Positions 15,528 to 25,167 are shown, numbered from the stretch's first letter. The stretch is 46,368 nucleotides of DNA from an uncultured Lachnospiraceae bacterium (GCA_910586205.1 CAJUGD010000032.1:1-46368), one strand, 5' to 3'. A program made the numbers and translations. The notes: generated from the letters alone by a model not told the origin.

Positions 15528-16592
15528 TCAGGCCATGTCCTTTAAATAGCATTCCAGAAAAGAGAACAGCTTCTCCATTTCCTCATCCGTGCCAATGGTA
15601 ATCCTTAAATAATTTTCCAGACGAGGCTGATTAAAATACCTTACGTAGATCCCCTGTCCTTTCAAAGCCTCAAAAAGTTCTGATGCAGACGCCTTTTCAT
15701 GAGAGGCAAATATAAAATTAGACATGGAATCCGGAAAAGAAAATCCCAGCCTCTTAAGCCGCTCTTTTGCCTTTTCCCTGGTATCCACAATCCGCCCAAT
15801 GGTTTCCCGAAAATACGCATCATCCCGCACCGCCTCAACCCCCAATACCAGAGACGGAAGATTCATGGTATAAGAATTAAAAGAATACTTTACATCCTGC
15901 AGAATGCGGATCAGCTCCCGGCTTCCTACAGCAAAGCCAATCCTCATTCCTGCCATAGACCGGGCCTTGCTGAAGGTCTGCACAACCAGAAGGTTCTCAT
16001 ATTTCTCTAAAAGCTCCAGAGCAGATTTTCCCCCAAAATCAATATACGCCTCATCCACAATCACAATCACATCCTGATTATGGGCAAGCACATCCTCCAC
16101 CTGCTTTAAGTCCATCAAAAGACCGGTAGGTGCATTCGGATTAGGGAAAATCACCCCGCCGTTCTCCCTGTAATAATCCTCCGGCCGGATCAAAAATGCT
16201 TCATCCAATGGAGCCGTCTCATAAGGAATGCCGAAAAGCTCTGCCCAAACCTTATAAAAAGAATAGCTGATATCCGGAAATAAAATCGGCTTTTCTGAGT
16301 TGAAAAAAGCCAGAAATGCCATTGCTAAAACATCGTCTGATCCGACTCCCACAAACACCTGATCCGGCTCTACCTTATAGTAATCTGCCAGACACCCTGC
16401 CAATGTCTTGACTGTTGGATCCGGATATTTTCTCAATTCCTCTGTTCTTAACTCCTCAAGGGCTTTTCTCACTCCCGGCGCCGGAGGATATGGATTCTCA
16501 TTGGTGTTCAGCTTAATGATTCCCTGTCCCTTTGGCTGCTCCCCCGGCACATAAGGAACCACCCTTCGGATCTTATCTTCCCATGGTTTCAT
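15528..16592 (-). CDS. hisC: histidinol-phosphate aminotransferase
   Basis: A PLP-dependent class I/II aminotransferase of 354 residues. It begins MKPWEDKIRRVVPYVPGEQP and has the HisC KLNTNENPYPP substrate motif, FPNPNAPTG, VDEAYIDFGG, the PLP lysine in QTFSKARSMAGMRIGF and the late NYLRITIG arginine motif. The ATG at 16592 follows GGAGGAAAAT; an upstream frame start lacks a site. No other his gene is adjacent; it follows a second aminotransferase by 34 bases. Histidine synthesis is the likely role, but a broader aromatic aminotransferase activity is possible for such isolated copies. Confidence 0.9.
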   Translation of the reverse strand: MKPWEDKIRRVVPYVPGEQPKGQGIIKLNTNENPYPPAPGVRKALEELRTEELRKYPDPTVKTLAGCLADYYKVEPDQVFVGVGSDDVLAMAFLAFFNSEKPILFPDISYSFYKVWAELFGIPYETAPLDEAFLIRPEDYYRENGGVIFPNPNAPTGLLMDLKQVEDVLAHNQDVIVIVDEAYIDFGGKSALELLEKYENLLVVQTFSKARSMAGMRIGFAVGSRELIRILQDVKYSFNSYTMNLPSLVLGVEAVRDDAYFRETIGRIVDTREKAKERLKRLGFSFPDSMSNFIFASHEKASASELFEALKGQGIYVRYFNQPRLENYLRITIGTDEEMEKLFSFLECYLKDMA

Positions 16593-16626
16593 ATTTTCCT
16601 CCATTCTGCGCATATTTTACGGCACA

Positions 16627-17829
16627 TCATACCGGCTGCAATCCATATTCCTCTGCCAATGCCCGAAACGCAGGCATAGAACCCTCGATCTTTTCATAGG
16701 ATACACAATATGCAATACGCACATACCCAGGACACGCAAAAGAACTTCCCGGAACCAGCAAAAGATTATGTTTTGCAGCCCTGCTGCAGAACTCCTTCTC
16801 ATCTTCAACCGGTGATTTGACAAAAAGATAAAATGCCCCATCCGGACGGATACACGAAAACCCGCATTCCTTTAACCCTTCATACAGCCGGTTCCGGTTC
16901 CGGTCATAAGCCATAAGATTCACGGATGCCCCCTTCTCAATACATCTTTTAATCACTCTCTGCATCAGAGACGGCGCATTGACACATCCTAATACCCGGT
17001 TGGCAATCGAAGCTGCCGTAAACGTTTCCTGACTGTCCCTCAGCTCATTCGGAATCACCAAATACCCGATCCGCTCTCCAGGAAGAGACAGGGACTTACT
17101 GTAAGAATAGCACACAACCGTATTTTTATAATACTTGGTCACATAAGGAACCTGCACCCCGTCATAAGCCAATTCCCGGTAAGGCTCATCAGAGAGCAGG
17201 ACAATCTCCCTCTTAAATTCCTTTTCCTTATTTTCCAAAATCTCGGCCAGCTTCTTCAGCGTATCCTCCGAATAAACCACGCCTGTAGGATTGTTCGGGG
17301 TATTGATAATCACTGCTTTGGTTTTTTCTGTGATTTTTTGTTTCAGTTCCTCCAGATTTGGTTGAAAATCCACTGTATTGGGAGATACCGTCACAAGCCT
17401 TCCGTCATAATTAGCCACATAATTCCCATATTCCACGAAATAAGGAGCAAAGACTATCACCTCATCCCCTGGTTCTAGGATCGTCTTTAAAATCACATTC
17501 AATCCGCTGGCAGCCCCCACTGTCATCAATATATTATTCACACCAAAATCCGTTCCAAACCGTTCATTGAGAGAATGGGCAATGGTCTCCCGCACATCCT
17601 CATAGCCTGCATTACTCATATATCCATGGATAAAAGCAGAATCCTCCTCCTGAATGATTTCCAAAATCGATTCCTTTACCTCGTCAGGCGCAGGCACATT
17701 CGGATTCCCCAAACTAAAATCAAATACATTTTCCGGCCCATAGATGGAAGACAAACGTTTCCCTTCTTCAAACATTACACGAATCACAGAATTATTCTCC
17801 ACCAAAGGCTTCATCTTCCCCGAAACCAT
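16627..17829 (-). CDS. aspartate/aromatic-type aminotransferase (PLP class I)
   Basis: A 400-residue fold-type I aminotransferase. Signatures include SLGNPNVPAP near residue 40, TVGAASGLNVILKT, INTPNNPTGVVYS, the PLP lysine in YSYSKSLSLPGERIGY and a late SFACPGYVRIAYC arginine motif. This subgroup is often annotated AspB or pyridoxal-dependent aminotransferase in Clostridia; the amino-donor preference cannot be read off. I start at the ATG at 17829, preceded by AAGGAGGGAG, 13 bases after the Wzy-like gene's stop. Part of an apparent wzy-like/aminotransferase/hisC operon. Confidence 0.9.
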   Translation of the reverse strand: MVSGKMKPLVENNSVIRVMFEEGKRLSSIYGPENVFDFSLGNPNVPAPDEVKESILEIIQEEDSAFIHGYMSNAGYEDVRETIAHSLNERFGTDFGVNNILMTVGAASGLNVILKTILEPGDEVIVFAPYFVEYGNYVANYDGRLVTVSPNTVDFQPNLEELKQKITEKTKAVIINTPNNPTGVVYSEDTLKKLAEILENKEKEFKREIVLLSDEPYRELAYDGVQVPYVTKYYKNTVVCYSYSKSLSLPGERIGYLVIPNELRDSQETFTAASIANRVLGCVNAPSLMQRVIKRCIEKGASVNLMAYDRNRNRLYEGLKECGFSCIRPDGAFYLFVKSPVEDEKEFCSRAAKHNLLLVPGSSFACPGYVRIAYCVSYEKIEGSMPAFRALAEEYGLQPV

Positions 17830-17842
17830 TTTCTCTCCCTCC

Positions 17843-19132
17843 TTATCTTCGATGTTCATTCATATGATAATAAACTGCCATAATCCCGGTTAAGATCAAA
17901 TAAAACCAAGTGGTAGTATTACTGAACCAGGTAGTGAAAAAAGAAAGCATCAGATACGCCCCCATCTGAGCATATAAAAGATACCCCATAGGATTGCGCA
18001 GCTCCCGCAGCTTGACTGTCAGAAGATAAGCCGCCAATCCTAAGATACAGGAAAAGAGCAGCACCCCCGGCAATCCAAAATCATAATAAGAATCATAAAA
18101 CATGGTAAGAGTAGTCAGCTCCTTTTTGTTTACATAAATCGGAAAATTAATAAGCTCAGGAAATGCAAATTTAAGTCCTGTCAGAGCCCAAAAAGGAAAC
18201 AGCCCCTTAAGGCCAAAGGTGTGCTTTGGCAGCACCTCCACCATACAATTAAAATTCTCATAATTATTGGCAATATACATATAAGGCTGGGTGATAAAGA
18301 TAGGCATCCGGGCATATTTCATTTCAAAAATTCCGTTTAAATACTCTATATCATGGCTTCGGGCTACTGTCAGAATCAGATAGACCGGCAAAATCACTGC
18401 CATCATCCCTGCCAGGTACAAAGGATTAAACTGCTTCTGCAGGGAAATATAAGTAAATCCCGCCAAAATCACGGCAAACACAAACTGGAAACGGGATACA
18501 CACAGCATAGGAATCACCAGAGAGATCCCCGTCATGACAGCCGCCACCATCATCCGTCTCTCACATCCCCTGCCCCGTTCCGTATGAAAATAAAGCACGG
18601 ATATAGACGGCACCAGAACACAAGACACTGTAATATAGTGAATCCCCGTCAAATGAAACTCCGAATAAGCATGAGGAACCCCTCGAAGAAACAAGGGTAC
18701 ATACCCCAACACAATAGCCTCTGCCAGAAAAGCTGCCGAAGAAATGGCGGTCACTCCGCAGACCATATGAAATAATGGCTTAGGATTCCCCCGAAAACTT
18801 CTCCATCTGCTATGACTGTCATGACCTGTCCCATACCGGCGGCTGAGCGCCTCAAAAACCCCCCAGAATCCGGCATAAGCAAATGCCAGGCAAACCCATG
18901 TCATAAGCGCCCAATCTGTGTGTAGATTGCTGAGCTTCATACATGCCAGGCCCTGACCGCCTACCCAGAACAAGGAAAAAATTCCCCGCAGATGAATCAG
19001 ATTTTTGGACTGCCGGAAGTCCTTCCCATACAGCCAAAGCGCTGCTGCCAGAAGTACAATTCCTGACAAATAATAATGTCCCCACCTTGCCAAAAAAAAG
19101 CTCAGAATATAACCAATCAGATAAATTCCCAT
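17843..19132 (-). CDS. Wzy-like oligosaccharide polymerase/O-antigen ligase-type membrane protein
   Basis: A 429-residue protein with about twelve hydrophobic segments, starting MGIYLIGYILSFFLARWGHYY. A large non-cytoplasmic loop around residues 260-330 (SHDIEYLNGIFEMKYARMP region) and late EL-rich loops resemble oligosaccharide repeat-unit polymerases (Wzy type). No glycosyltransferases surround it, so the polysaccharide link is inferred from topology and family resemblance alone. An AGGGTGG ribosome site lies seven bases before the ATG. It heads a unit with the aminotransferase and hisC genes. Confidence 0.7.
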   Translation of the reverse strand: MGIYLIGYILSFFLARWGHYYLSGIVLLAAALWLYGKDFRQSKNLIHLRGIFSLFWVGGQGLACMKLSNLHTDWALMTWVCLAFAYAGFWGVFEALSRRYGTGHDSHSRWRSFRGNPKPLFHMVCGVTAISSAAFLAEAIVLGYVPLFLRGVPHAYSEFHLTGIHYITVSCVLVPSISVLYFHTERGRGCERRMMVAAVMTGISLVIPMLCVSRFQFVFAVILAGFTYISLQKQFNPLYLAGMMAVILPVYLILTVARSHDIEYLNGIFEMKYARMPIFITQPYMYIANNYENFNCMVEVLPKHTFGLKGLFPFWALTGLKFAFPELINFPIYVNKKELTTLTMFYDSYYDFGLPGVLLFSCILGLAAYLLTVKLRELRNPMGYLLYAQMGAYLMLSFFTTWFSNTTTWFYLILTGIMAVYYHMNEHRR

Positions 19133-19182
19133 GTCGTATCCACCCTATTTTTGTGTCTTTCGTTCTCCCGTGCCAAGGCAAA

Positions 19183-19227
19183 GGAAACGGCTGCCGCACG
19201 TCAGAGCGTATGGCAGCCGGTTCCTTC
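19183..19227 (-). terminator. probable terminator after ptsI
   Basis: A long GC-rich stem (GGAACCGGCTGCC with GGCAGCCGTTTCC on the minus strand) followed by a short TTTG tail, 25 bases after the ptsI stop. The T tract is weak, so efficiency is uncertain. Confidence 0.45.
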
Positions 19228-19251
19228 ACACTTTACACCGGTTACTCCGGT

Positions 19252-20967
19252 TTACAGCCCTGCAACAAATTCACGCATATAATCTTCCACCTCTTTTGTG
19301 GTGGTAAAACTCATGGCCTTATCGGCAACATCCTGAAGTTCCTCTACGCTTAAACTGGTGATCAATTTCCTGGAGTACAGAATTGCCGACGCACTCATGC
19401 TAAACTCATTTAATCCAAATGCCAGTAAAAGCGGAATCATCATAGGATCACTGGCAGCTTCACCGCACATCCCTACCATGATCCCTTCCTCACGGGCACA
19501 GGTAATAATCCGCTTAATACTCCGCAGCACTGCCGGGTTAAAAGTCGAATACAGGTAAGAAATCTTGTCATTCCCCCGGTCTACAGACATGGTGTACTGT
19601 GTCAGATCATTGGTTCCGATACTGAAGAAATCAACTTCCTTGGCAAAAATGTCGGCAATCAAAGAAGCAGCCGCAGTCTCCACCATGATTCCCACCTGAA
19701 TATCCCGATTGTATGCCACTCCCTGACGATCTAACTCCAGCTTCAGCTCATCAATCAGCATCTTTGCCTCCCGGTACTCATCAATACAAGTCACCAGCGG
19801 AATCATGATCTTAATGTTACCAAACGCACTGGCCCGAAGCAATGCCCGAAGCTGAGGCTTGTAGATATCTTCCTTGCGGTCCAGACACAGACGAATAGCC
19901 CGGTAGCCCAGGAAAGGATTCTCATCCTTTTCTAATCCCATATAAGGGATCTCCTTATCTCCGCCGATATCCAGAGTACGGATAATCACCGGCTTGCCCT
20001 TTAAGGCTTCCGCCACCTTCTTATACGCCTCAAACTGTTCATCTTCTGTAGGCATAGAATTGCGGTCCATAAACAAAAATTCTGTTCTAAAGAGCCCCAC
20101 GCCCTCTCCGTCATACTGAAGGACTTTCTCTACGTCCTTGGGCTTACCGATATTGGCTACCAGCTCTACTGTCACCCCATCTTTTGTGATAGTAGGCTGG
20201 CCGATATATTTTTCCAATTCCTTTTTCTCAGCCAGAAATGCATCTCTCTTTGCCGTATATTCTCCCTTAACAGAATCATCCGGATTCACAAATACTTCCC
20301 CTGCATCTCCATCCAGAATCACAAAATCCCCATTCTTTGTATGTGACATAAAGTCACTGACTGCAACCACTGCCGGAATTTCCAAGGCCCGTGCCAGAAT
20401 AGCGCTGTGAGAGGTCTTTCCTCCCAGCTCCGTCACGATTCCTGTCACGTTCTTCGGATTAATGCCTGCTGTCATGGACGGAGTCAGATCCTTTGCAACC
20501 AGAATGCTTCCAGCCGGAAGAGATGCAATATCCACATTCTCCACCCCTAACAGCACCCGCTGCATACGGGTCTTAATATCCCGCATATCCGTAGCCCGCT
20601 GCTGCATCAGTTCATCTTCCATCCCTGCAAACACATTTGCATACATGGTGCACACCATCTCAATGGCAAATTCACTACAGATACTCTCACCCTTGATCGT
20701 ATTTTCAATCTCTCCGGTCAGCATAGGATCCATCAAAAGCATCATGTGCCCCTGCAAAATCTCGGCCTCTTTCTCCCCTACCCGAGTGGCCAGATCTGCT
20801 GCCAGTGCCTCTGTATCCTTCATGGTCTTGTCCAATGCTCCCTTAAAACGCTGGATCTCTGCCTCTGCATCCGCAACGGTCTTCTTTTCAATGACCAGCT
20901 CTGCCTCCTCCACGATCACCGCATTTCCGATACCAATACCGGAAGAAGCATTTGTTCCCTTAAACAT
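19252..20967 (-). CDS. ptsI: PTS enzyme I (phosphoenolpyruvate-protein phosphotransferase)
   Basis: Enzyme I takes phosphate from phosphoenolpyruvate and passes it to HPr to drive PTS sugar uptake. At 571 residues it is full length: N-terminal HPr-binding helices, the swivelling His domain with GGKTSHSAILAR (phospho-His H187), a linker, and the C-terminal PEP-binding barrel with FRTEFLFMDR, the DIGGDKEIPY loop and the signature DFFSIGTNDLTQYTM followed by the catalytic Cys in MVGMCGEAASDP. It lies 80 bases after ptsH. Directly upstream is an ACTCC-complement (GGAGT) ribosome site. Confidence 0.97.
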   Translation of the reverse strand: MFKGTNASSGIGIGNAVIVEEAELVIEKKTVADAEAEIQRFKGALDKTMKDTEALAADLATRVGEKEAEILQGHMMLLMDPMLTGEIENTIKGESICSEFAIEMVCTMYANVFAGMEDELMQQRATDMRDIKTRMQRVLLGVENVDIASLPAGSILVAKDLTPSMTAGINPKNVTGIVTELGGKTSHSAILARALEIPAVVAVSDFMSHTKNGDFVILDGDAGEVFVNPDDSVKGEYTAKRDAFLAEKKELEKYIGQPTITKDGVTVELVANIGKPKDVEKVLQYDGEGVGLFRTEFLFMDRNSMPTEDEQFEAYKKVAEALKGKPVIIRTLDIGGDKEIPYMGLEKDENPFLGYRAIRLCLDRKEDIYKPQLRALLRASAFGNIKIMIPLVTCIDEYREAKMLIDELKLELDRQGVAYNRDIQVGIMVETAAASLIADIFAKEVDFFSIGTNDLTQYTMSVDRGNDKISYLYSTFNPAVLRSIKRIITCAREEGIMVGMCGEAASDPMMIPLLLAFGLNEFSMSASAILYSRKLITSLSVEELQDVADKAMSFTTTKEVEDYMREFVAGL

Positions 20968-21047
20968 GCTAAAACTCCTCCTTATTAATTATTTATGTGA
21001 AACATGCCTTATATTTCGCATGCTCCCACCCCTTTTAAAAACCTCCC

Positions 21048-21311
21048 TTACTCTCCCAGTCCGCTTTCCACCAAACGGATCATGGCAGCAAGCGCCTCCT
21101 CCTCATCCGGCCCCTCACACACAAATTCAATCTCATCTCCACATTTAATACAGGCTCCCAGCACACTCAGCACACTTTTCGCATTGGTTGGAGTGTTTCG
21201 AGAGATAAACTTAACAGACGACTGATATTTTATCGCCTCGTTGCAAAGCATACCGGTGGGACGCAGATGAAGACCGGATGCATTTTTAATTGTAATATTC
21301 CTGCTGACCAC
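21048..21311 (-). CDS. ptsH: HPr phosphocarrier protein
   Basis: The small phosphocarrier between enzyme I and the sugar-specific enzymes II. Of 87 residues, the active-site His is H15 in GLHLRP (LRP instead of the common ARP) and the regulatory serine is S46 in NAKSVLSVLG, so HPr-kinase control and carbon catabolite repression via CcpA are possible. The start is a GTG at 21311 with GAGGGG seven bases upstream. It precedes ptsI in the same direction. Extra cysteines (C23, C54, C57) are unusual for HPr but do not touch the active site. Confidence 0.93.
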   Translation of the reverse strand: MVSRNITIKNASGLHLRPTGMLCNEAIKYQSSVKFISRNTPTNAKSVLSVLGACIKCGDEIEFVCEGPDEEEALAAMIRLVESGLGE

Positions 21312-21457
21312 TCTATACCCCTCTTTTCATTATCAATAACCCGTTTTACTCTGTCTTTTATGACTGCCTTCAATCTGCAGCTTCATCTTTATAGAACTCC
21401 TGCTGCCAATATCCTTGACCTGCAGCCGCCTCTATCCCCCCAATAACCCCTCTTTCA

Positions 21458-21499
21458 TTTATGGTAGCGCCGCGAAAACGCGGCATGAGGATTACTGTG
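21458..21499 (-). repeat. dispersed repeat family 1, copy C (carries a gene's stop codon)
   Basis: Third copy, 16 kb from copies A and B. It holds a perfect GCCGCG-TTTT-CGCGGC hairpin on the minus strand. As in copy B, its leading CACAGTAA supplies the last Gln codon and TAA stop of the upstream gene, here cdaR. Confidence 0.75.
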
Positions 21500-22904
21500 T
21501 GGCCGTCTCTCCCTCCTGGGTCTCTCCGCCGGGAGATACTCCGGCCTCTATAGCAGACAAATCCTCTCCTGGACCGGCCACTGGAGACGACTGGCCGGAA
21601 ACACTCTCCCCACTTTCTGCATTCCCTTCTGTCTCTTGAAACTGAGGAATGGTTTCGCCTTCGCTTTCTGAAGACGTTACCTCAATTTGAAATTCCTCAT
21701 AAGACAAAATAGTGAAGCGGTCACTTTCTTCAAACTGGAGACTTCCTTCCTGGCTTCCGTCTTCTAGTCCTGCCAAATCCATTGATGCATGCAGATCCTC
21801 TTTTGTCAAATCCTCTAAATCTTCTTTAAGACCTTGAACTGTTACAGTCACTTCAGAAGGCTTCATCGCATATTCCTTGCCTTCCTCCCTTCCTGTCATG
21901 GAAATATCCGTTTCATTAAGCTCTATGGTCTTTGTAATCAACGCCTCTACCAACATACGGACTTCTATATTCGGATCCTCGGAATCTGCAGCCTGAACTC
22001 CCTCCGGTAAAAACTCCCGGATATCCACCATAACCACTTTATCCTGGACAGCACCGTTAATATTCAAAACTGACGAAGGGATCACAAGAACATTCAGGGA
22101 CGCCAATCCAGATCGGGAACCTGTCACCTGAACACTTCGCTTTGAACACTCCACCCCCACAAACCGATACCCCGAAGCCGCTGTTCCCTCCACCTCAAAG
22201 TCTAAGGAAATCTCCTTGATCTTATTTACATTGACTTTATAACCGATTCCTGTCTCATCCACATCCGTATGAACCCGTTCATCCACGGAGAGCACATTGC
22301 CGTTGCCGTCATAAAACTGCAGGATAGCATTTCCCTCGCCGTCACTGCTCAGCCCGTCAATATTGATCTTAACCCCTACATGATTAATAAGCCCCACCTG
22401 GGACATGGGTCCCTCCACAATCACAGTGTTCGGAGTAAGGACAACATTGGCAAAATCATATCCACTTGCCGCTGTTCCCTCCACCTCTGCCGTAACTTCA
22501 AATGGCTTTGTCTGTATGTCCTCAGTCTTTACCCGGACCACCCCAGGACGGGAAACCACATTATAATAAATGTCATCATTGTTCAGAACCTCCACCTTTA
22601 CAGGAACAGAACCTGTTACATCATAAAGCTCTGACAAATCAATATAAGCGCGGAAATCCGATGGCTGCACTTTGTAGTTGTCACGGGCATGAACATCAAA
22701 TCCCACTGTCACTGTGCTCTTTCCTATGATCTCATAGGCCCGCCGGGCTGCAGTTAAGACCTGATCATTCTCAATCTCCAAAGTCACCTCTCTGCGGCCA
22801 TTGACTAAGGGATTGGACACGTTTACTACAATCAGCCAGATAATAAATGCCAAAAAGAGAGAAAGAATCTTCAGTCCCAGATTTTTAATCAGCCTTTCTT
22901 TCAT
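21492..22904 (-). CDS. cdaR: CdaA regulator, YbbR-domain protein
   Basis: CdaR is a membrane-anchored extracellular protein that modulates the diadenylate cyclase CdaA. One N-terminal membrane segment (about residues 10-28) is followed by tandem YbbR-type beta domains: the stretch VEGTAASGYDFANV around residue 139 is echoed by VEGTAASGYRFVGV around residue 239. The last 75 residues are a flexible Glu/Ser/Gly-rich tail. At 470 residues it has the usual size for Clostridia. Its start overlaps the end of cdaA by 20 bases. The final codon and stop lie inside a dispersed repeat, so the extreme C-terminus may have been replaced. Confidence 0.9.
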   Translation of the reverse strand: MKERLIKNLGLKILSLFLAFIIWLIVVNVSNPLVNGRREVTLEIENDQVLTAARRAYEIIGKSTVTVGFDVHARDNYKVQPSDFRAYIDLSELYDVTGSVPVKVEVLNNDDIYYNVVSRPGVVRVKTEDIQTKPFEVTAEVEGTAASGYDFANVVLTPNTVIVEGPMSQVGLINHVGVKINIDGLSSDGEGNAILQFYDGNGNVLSVDERVHTDVDETGIGYKVNVNKIKEISLDFEVEGTAASGYRFVGVECSKRSVQVTGSRSGLASLNVLVIPSSVLNINGAVQDKVVMVDIREFLPEGVQAADSEDPNIEVRMLVEALITKTIELNETDISMTGREEGKEYAMKPSEVTVTVQGLKEDLEDLTKEDLHASMDLAGLEDGSQEGSLQFEESDRFTILSYEEFQIEVTSSESEGETIPQFQETEGNAESGESVSGQSSPVAGPGEDLSAIEAGVSPGGETQEGETATQ

Positions 22905-23775
22905 TCTTCTTTATTCCCTTCCAAATCTTAAACCGGCTGCCGCCTGTCTCCTCCTGCTTTTCCATCTGCTCAAGAGCCTGACGAAGCCCTTCTGCATCAC
23001 TGATACGGCGCAGCATTCCGCCTTCCACCACAGACACGCGCCCGGTTTCCTCTGATACCACAATAGTAAGGCTGTCTGTCACCTCACTGATTCCCACTGC
23101 AGCCCGGTGCCGGGTACCCAGATCTTTGCTGATCATCATATTATCTGACAGTGGCAGATAGCAGGTAGCAGCCGTCACCCGATTCCCCCGTATCACCACT
23201 GCCCCGTCATGAAGAGGTGTATTATGTTCAAAAATATTGATTAATAGCTGGCTGCTGACCAGGCCGTTGATCTCGATTCCGGTACGTTCAATTTCCTTTA
23301 AAGGCATATTCCTCTCTAAAACCATCAAAGCCCCTGTCTTAACCTTGGCCATCTCAAAAGTTGCCTTCACAATCTCATTAGCTATCCGCTCTGTAAATGC
23401 AGCCTCCTCCTTTCCATCATCAAAGGCCAGGATACCGGAGATCAGATTCTGGCTGCCCAGCTGTTCCAATGCCTTTCGAAGCTCCGGCTGGAAAATGATC
23501 ACCAATGCAGTCACAGCAATAGTGGTAGTCTTTTCCAATATCCACAAAATCGTATTTAAATGAAGAAGTGCGGCCATAAGCGCAAAAAGACCAATAACCA
23601 AAAGCCCCTTGAGCAAGGTCCATGCACGGGTATTCATAATCCAGTACAGAATTTCATATACCAAAAAGGCTATAATGAAAATCTCAAAAACATTCGTAAG
23701 GGTTATTCTCGGCAGAAAAGAGAACCAGGATAACAGCCCCCGCCATAAATCTTCCACCTGAATGACACCTGTCAT
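22885..23775 (-). CDS. cdaA: diadenylate cyclase CdaA
   Basis: Makes c-di-AMP from two ATP, the second messenger for potassium, osmotic and cell-wall homeostasis. Three membrane segments (about residues 28-95) precede the DAC domain, which has the DGA motif at residues 190-192 (TPLHDGAVVIRG) and the RHR motif at 222-224 (GTRHRAAVG). Length 296 includes a slightly longer C-terminal tail. The ATG overlaps the upstream membrane-protein stop by four bases and cdaR overlaps its end, so a four-gene operon is clear. No glmM follows within the window; ptsH is next. Confidence 0.96.
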   Translation of the reverse strand: MTGVIQVEDLWRGLLSWFSFLPRITLTNVFEIFIIAFLVYEILYWIMNTRAWTLLKGLLVIGLFALMAALLHLNTILWILEKTTTIAVTALVIIFQPELRKALEQLGSQNLISGILAFDDGKEEAAFTERIANEIVKATFEMAKVKTGALMVLERNMPLKEIERTGIEINGLVSSQLLINIFEHNTPLHDGAVVIRGNRVTAATCYLPLSDNMMISKDLGTRHRAAVGISEVTDSLTIVVSEETGRVSVVEGGMLRRISDAEGLRQALEQMEKQEETGGSRFKIWKGIKKNERKAD

Positions 23776-24743
23776 AATCTGGCCTCGCTTTCCCTTCGTC
23801 CTCCACTGCGGCCCTTTTTCGGATCATTGATCCTCTGGACACGCACATCCGGCCGGGAAACTACGATCTTCGGCACCGCTTTGACGTAGTATACATAATC
23901 ATCATCTTCAAACTGTGTATATTCTGTTCTGCTGTAATCCACGGCAAAAACAAAAAAATGATATAGTCCGGCAGCAATAAGCGCTGCCATGGTTCCTAAA
24001 ATCATCTCTTGAGGAGATACCTGTACATCAAACAGGTAGTCACCGGTAAATACAACACCCATCTGACTGATAGAACCAAACACAATCGCCAGAATCCAGG
24101 CATAATCTACAGAAAGAAGCCGGATCAGATACACTACCAATATCCCTGCTGCACAGGCCGCTATCATCACCATCATGGTTTGGTTCGTAACCATAGCCCG
24201 AATGAGCTGTACATACTTCTCTGTAATATCCACAGCCGCATCATTGGTCAATACCCCGGCATTCTGCTTCACATAATTCATAATATAATAGACTGCCACA
24301 CCGCAGCTTACAGGTATCACTCCCGCCAGGCCACCGGAAAGTCCTGCCAACAGCGGAATGACAAAAGGAATCTTTAATGAAAAGGCAATGGGGGTTAAGA
24401 CCAGCCAATAACTGTCACGAGGCTGAAGCCCATAATACAGAAGCGCCACCAACACTAAAAAAATCCCTGTCAGCAGAGCAAACTCCATGGAAACCGAATA
24501 AATATGCCCTAAAAGCACCATACCCATCAAAAAGCTGATTGCTCCGTAAGGCAAAAATGCACACACCAGAGCCAGCCCTATTAACATCAGGGGATTCTTC
24601 ATCTTTACAAGGTATCCCATATTTCCGTTCATCAGCATCAGTGCTGACAGGCTGACCAAAAACTTCACCAGTGCATCTACCGGCGCTGCAAACCTTCCAT
24701 AAAATGACTTTAACATTTCCTTAAGTTCGAGAAGCGCGATCAT
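23772..24743 (-). CDS. polytopic membrane protein of the cdaA operon, function unknown
   Basis: A 323-residue protein with about ten hydrophobic segments from residue 35 to 275 and a charged tail rich in Asp, Arg and Gly. No transport or enzyme motif is recognised. It starts at 24743, where AAGGAGGGCAGC sits upstream, and overlaps the preceding gene by 23 bases and cdaA by four, so its dosage is tied to c-di-AMP synthesis. A guess by context is a partner or regulator of CdaA/CdaR at the membrane, or a transport protein for an ion under c-di-AMP control. Residues 280-300 include a DDDYVYYVKAVPK motif, possibly a soluble interaction site. Confidence 0.8.
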   Translation of the reverse strand: MIALLELKEMLKSFYGRFAAPVDALVKFLVSLSALMLMNGNMGYLVKMKNPLMLIGLALVCAFLPYGAISFLMGMVLLGHIYSVSMEFALLTGIFLVLVALLYYGLQPRDSYWLVLTPIAFSLKIPFVIPLLAGLSGGLAGVIPVSCGVAVYYIMNYVKQNAGVLTNDAAVDITEKYVQLIRAMVTNQTMMVMIAACAAGILVVYLIRLLSVDYAWILAIVFGSISQMGVVFTGDYLFDVQVSPQEMILGTMAALIAAGLYHFFVFAVDYSRTEYTQFEDDDYVYYVKAVPKIVVSRPDVRVQRINDPKKGRSGGRRESEARL

Positions 24744-25167
24744 GACGGCTGCCCTCCTTTGATAATTCTTTCGCACGATTCTGGAATTCGTAGCGTTTTT
24801 CCAAACGTTTTAGCTTTGCCACATAAACCTTCATTCCATGTTTAGAATATTCATAACGTCTGCGGTATACCAGCCAGGTTAGGATCAGATATAGAATCAA
24901 ACCGGATACATACCAAATCACGGCATGTCTTCCCATCTCTGCCACTTCACGAATGTCCAGAGTATTTAAAAGCCTGTCCATATGATACAGCACCCAAATC
25001 ACAGCACACAACAGATAGCAAATTGTATAAGAAAAAAACGAGCGGAACATATGCCTGCTGATATAATCACTTCGAAAAAAACGGTTGACTGGAAAAATCC
25101 GCTTTCCCTCTCTCTTTTCAAATAATGCAATACCGGTCATTAGCTTAATCTTATCCTCGTTCAGCAT
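24721..25167 (-). CDS. small membrane protein heading the cdaA operon, function unknown
   Basis: A 148-residue protein with two membrane segments (about residues 45-63 and 84-102) separated by a short loop, then a basic helix (KHGMKVYVAKLKRLEKRYEF) that may form a coiled coil. The start at 25167 has GGTGG eight bases upstream; another in-frame ATG lies 15 bases earlier. It is the first gene of the c-di-AMP operon and overlaps the next gene by 23 bases. I do not recognise the family; a regulatory or assembly role with the downstream membrane protein is inference. Confidence 0.75.
   Translation of the reverse strand: MLNEDKIKLMTGIALFEKREGKRIFPVNRFFRSDYISRHMFRSFFSYTICYLLCAVIWVLYHMDRLLNTLDIREVAEMGRHAVIWYVSGLILYLILTWLVYRRRYEYSKHGMKVYVAKLKRLEKRYEFQNRAKELSKEGSRHDRASRT

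Noticed and set aside
21048..21311. HPr with GLHLRP as a Crh- or NPr-like paralogue
   Set aside because: Both H15 and S46 are present and the gene adjoins ptsI, so the main HPr is the simpler reading.
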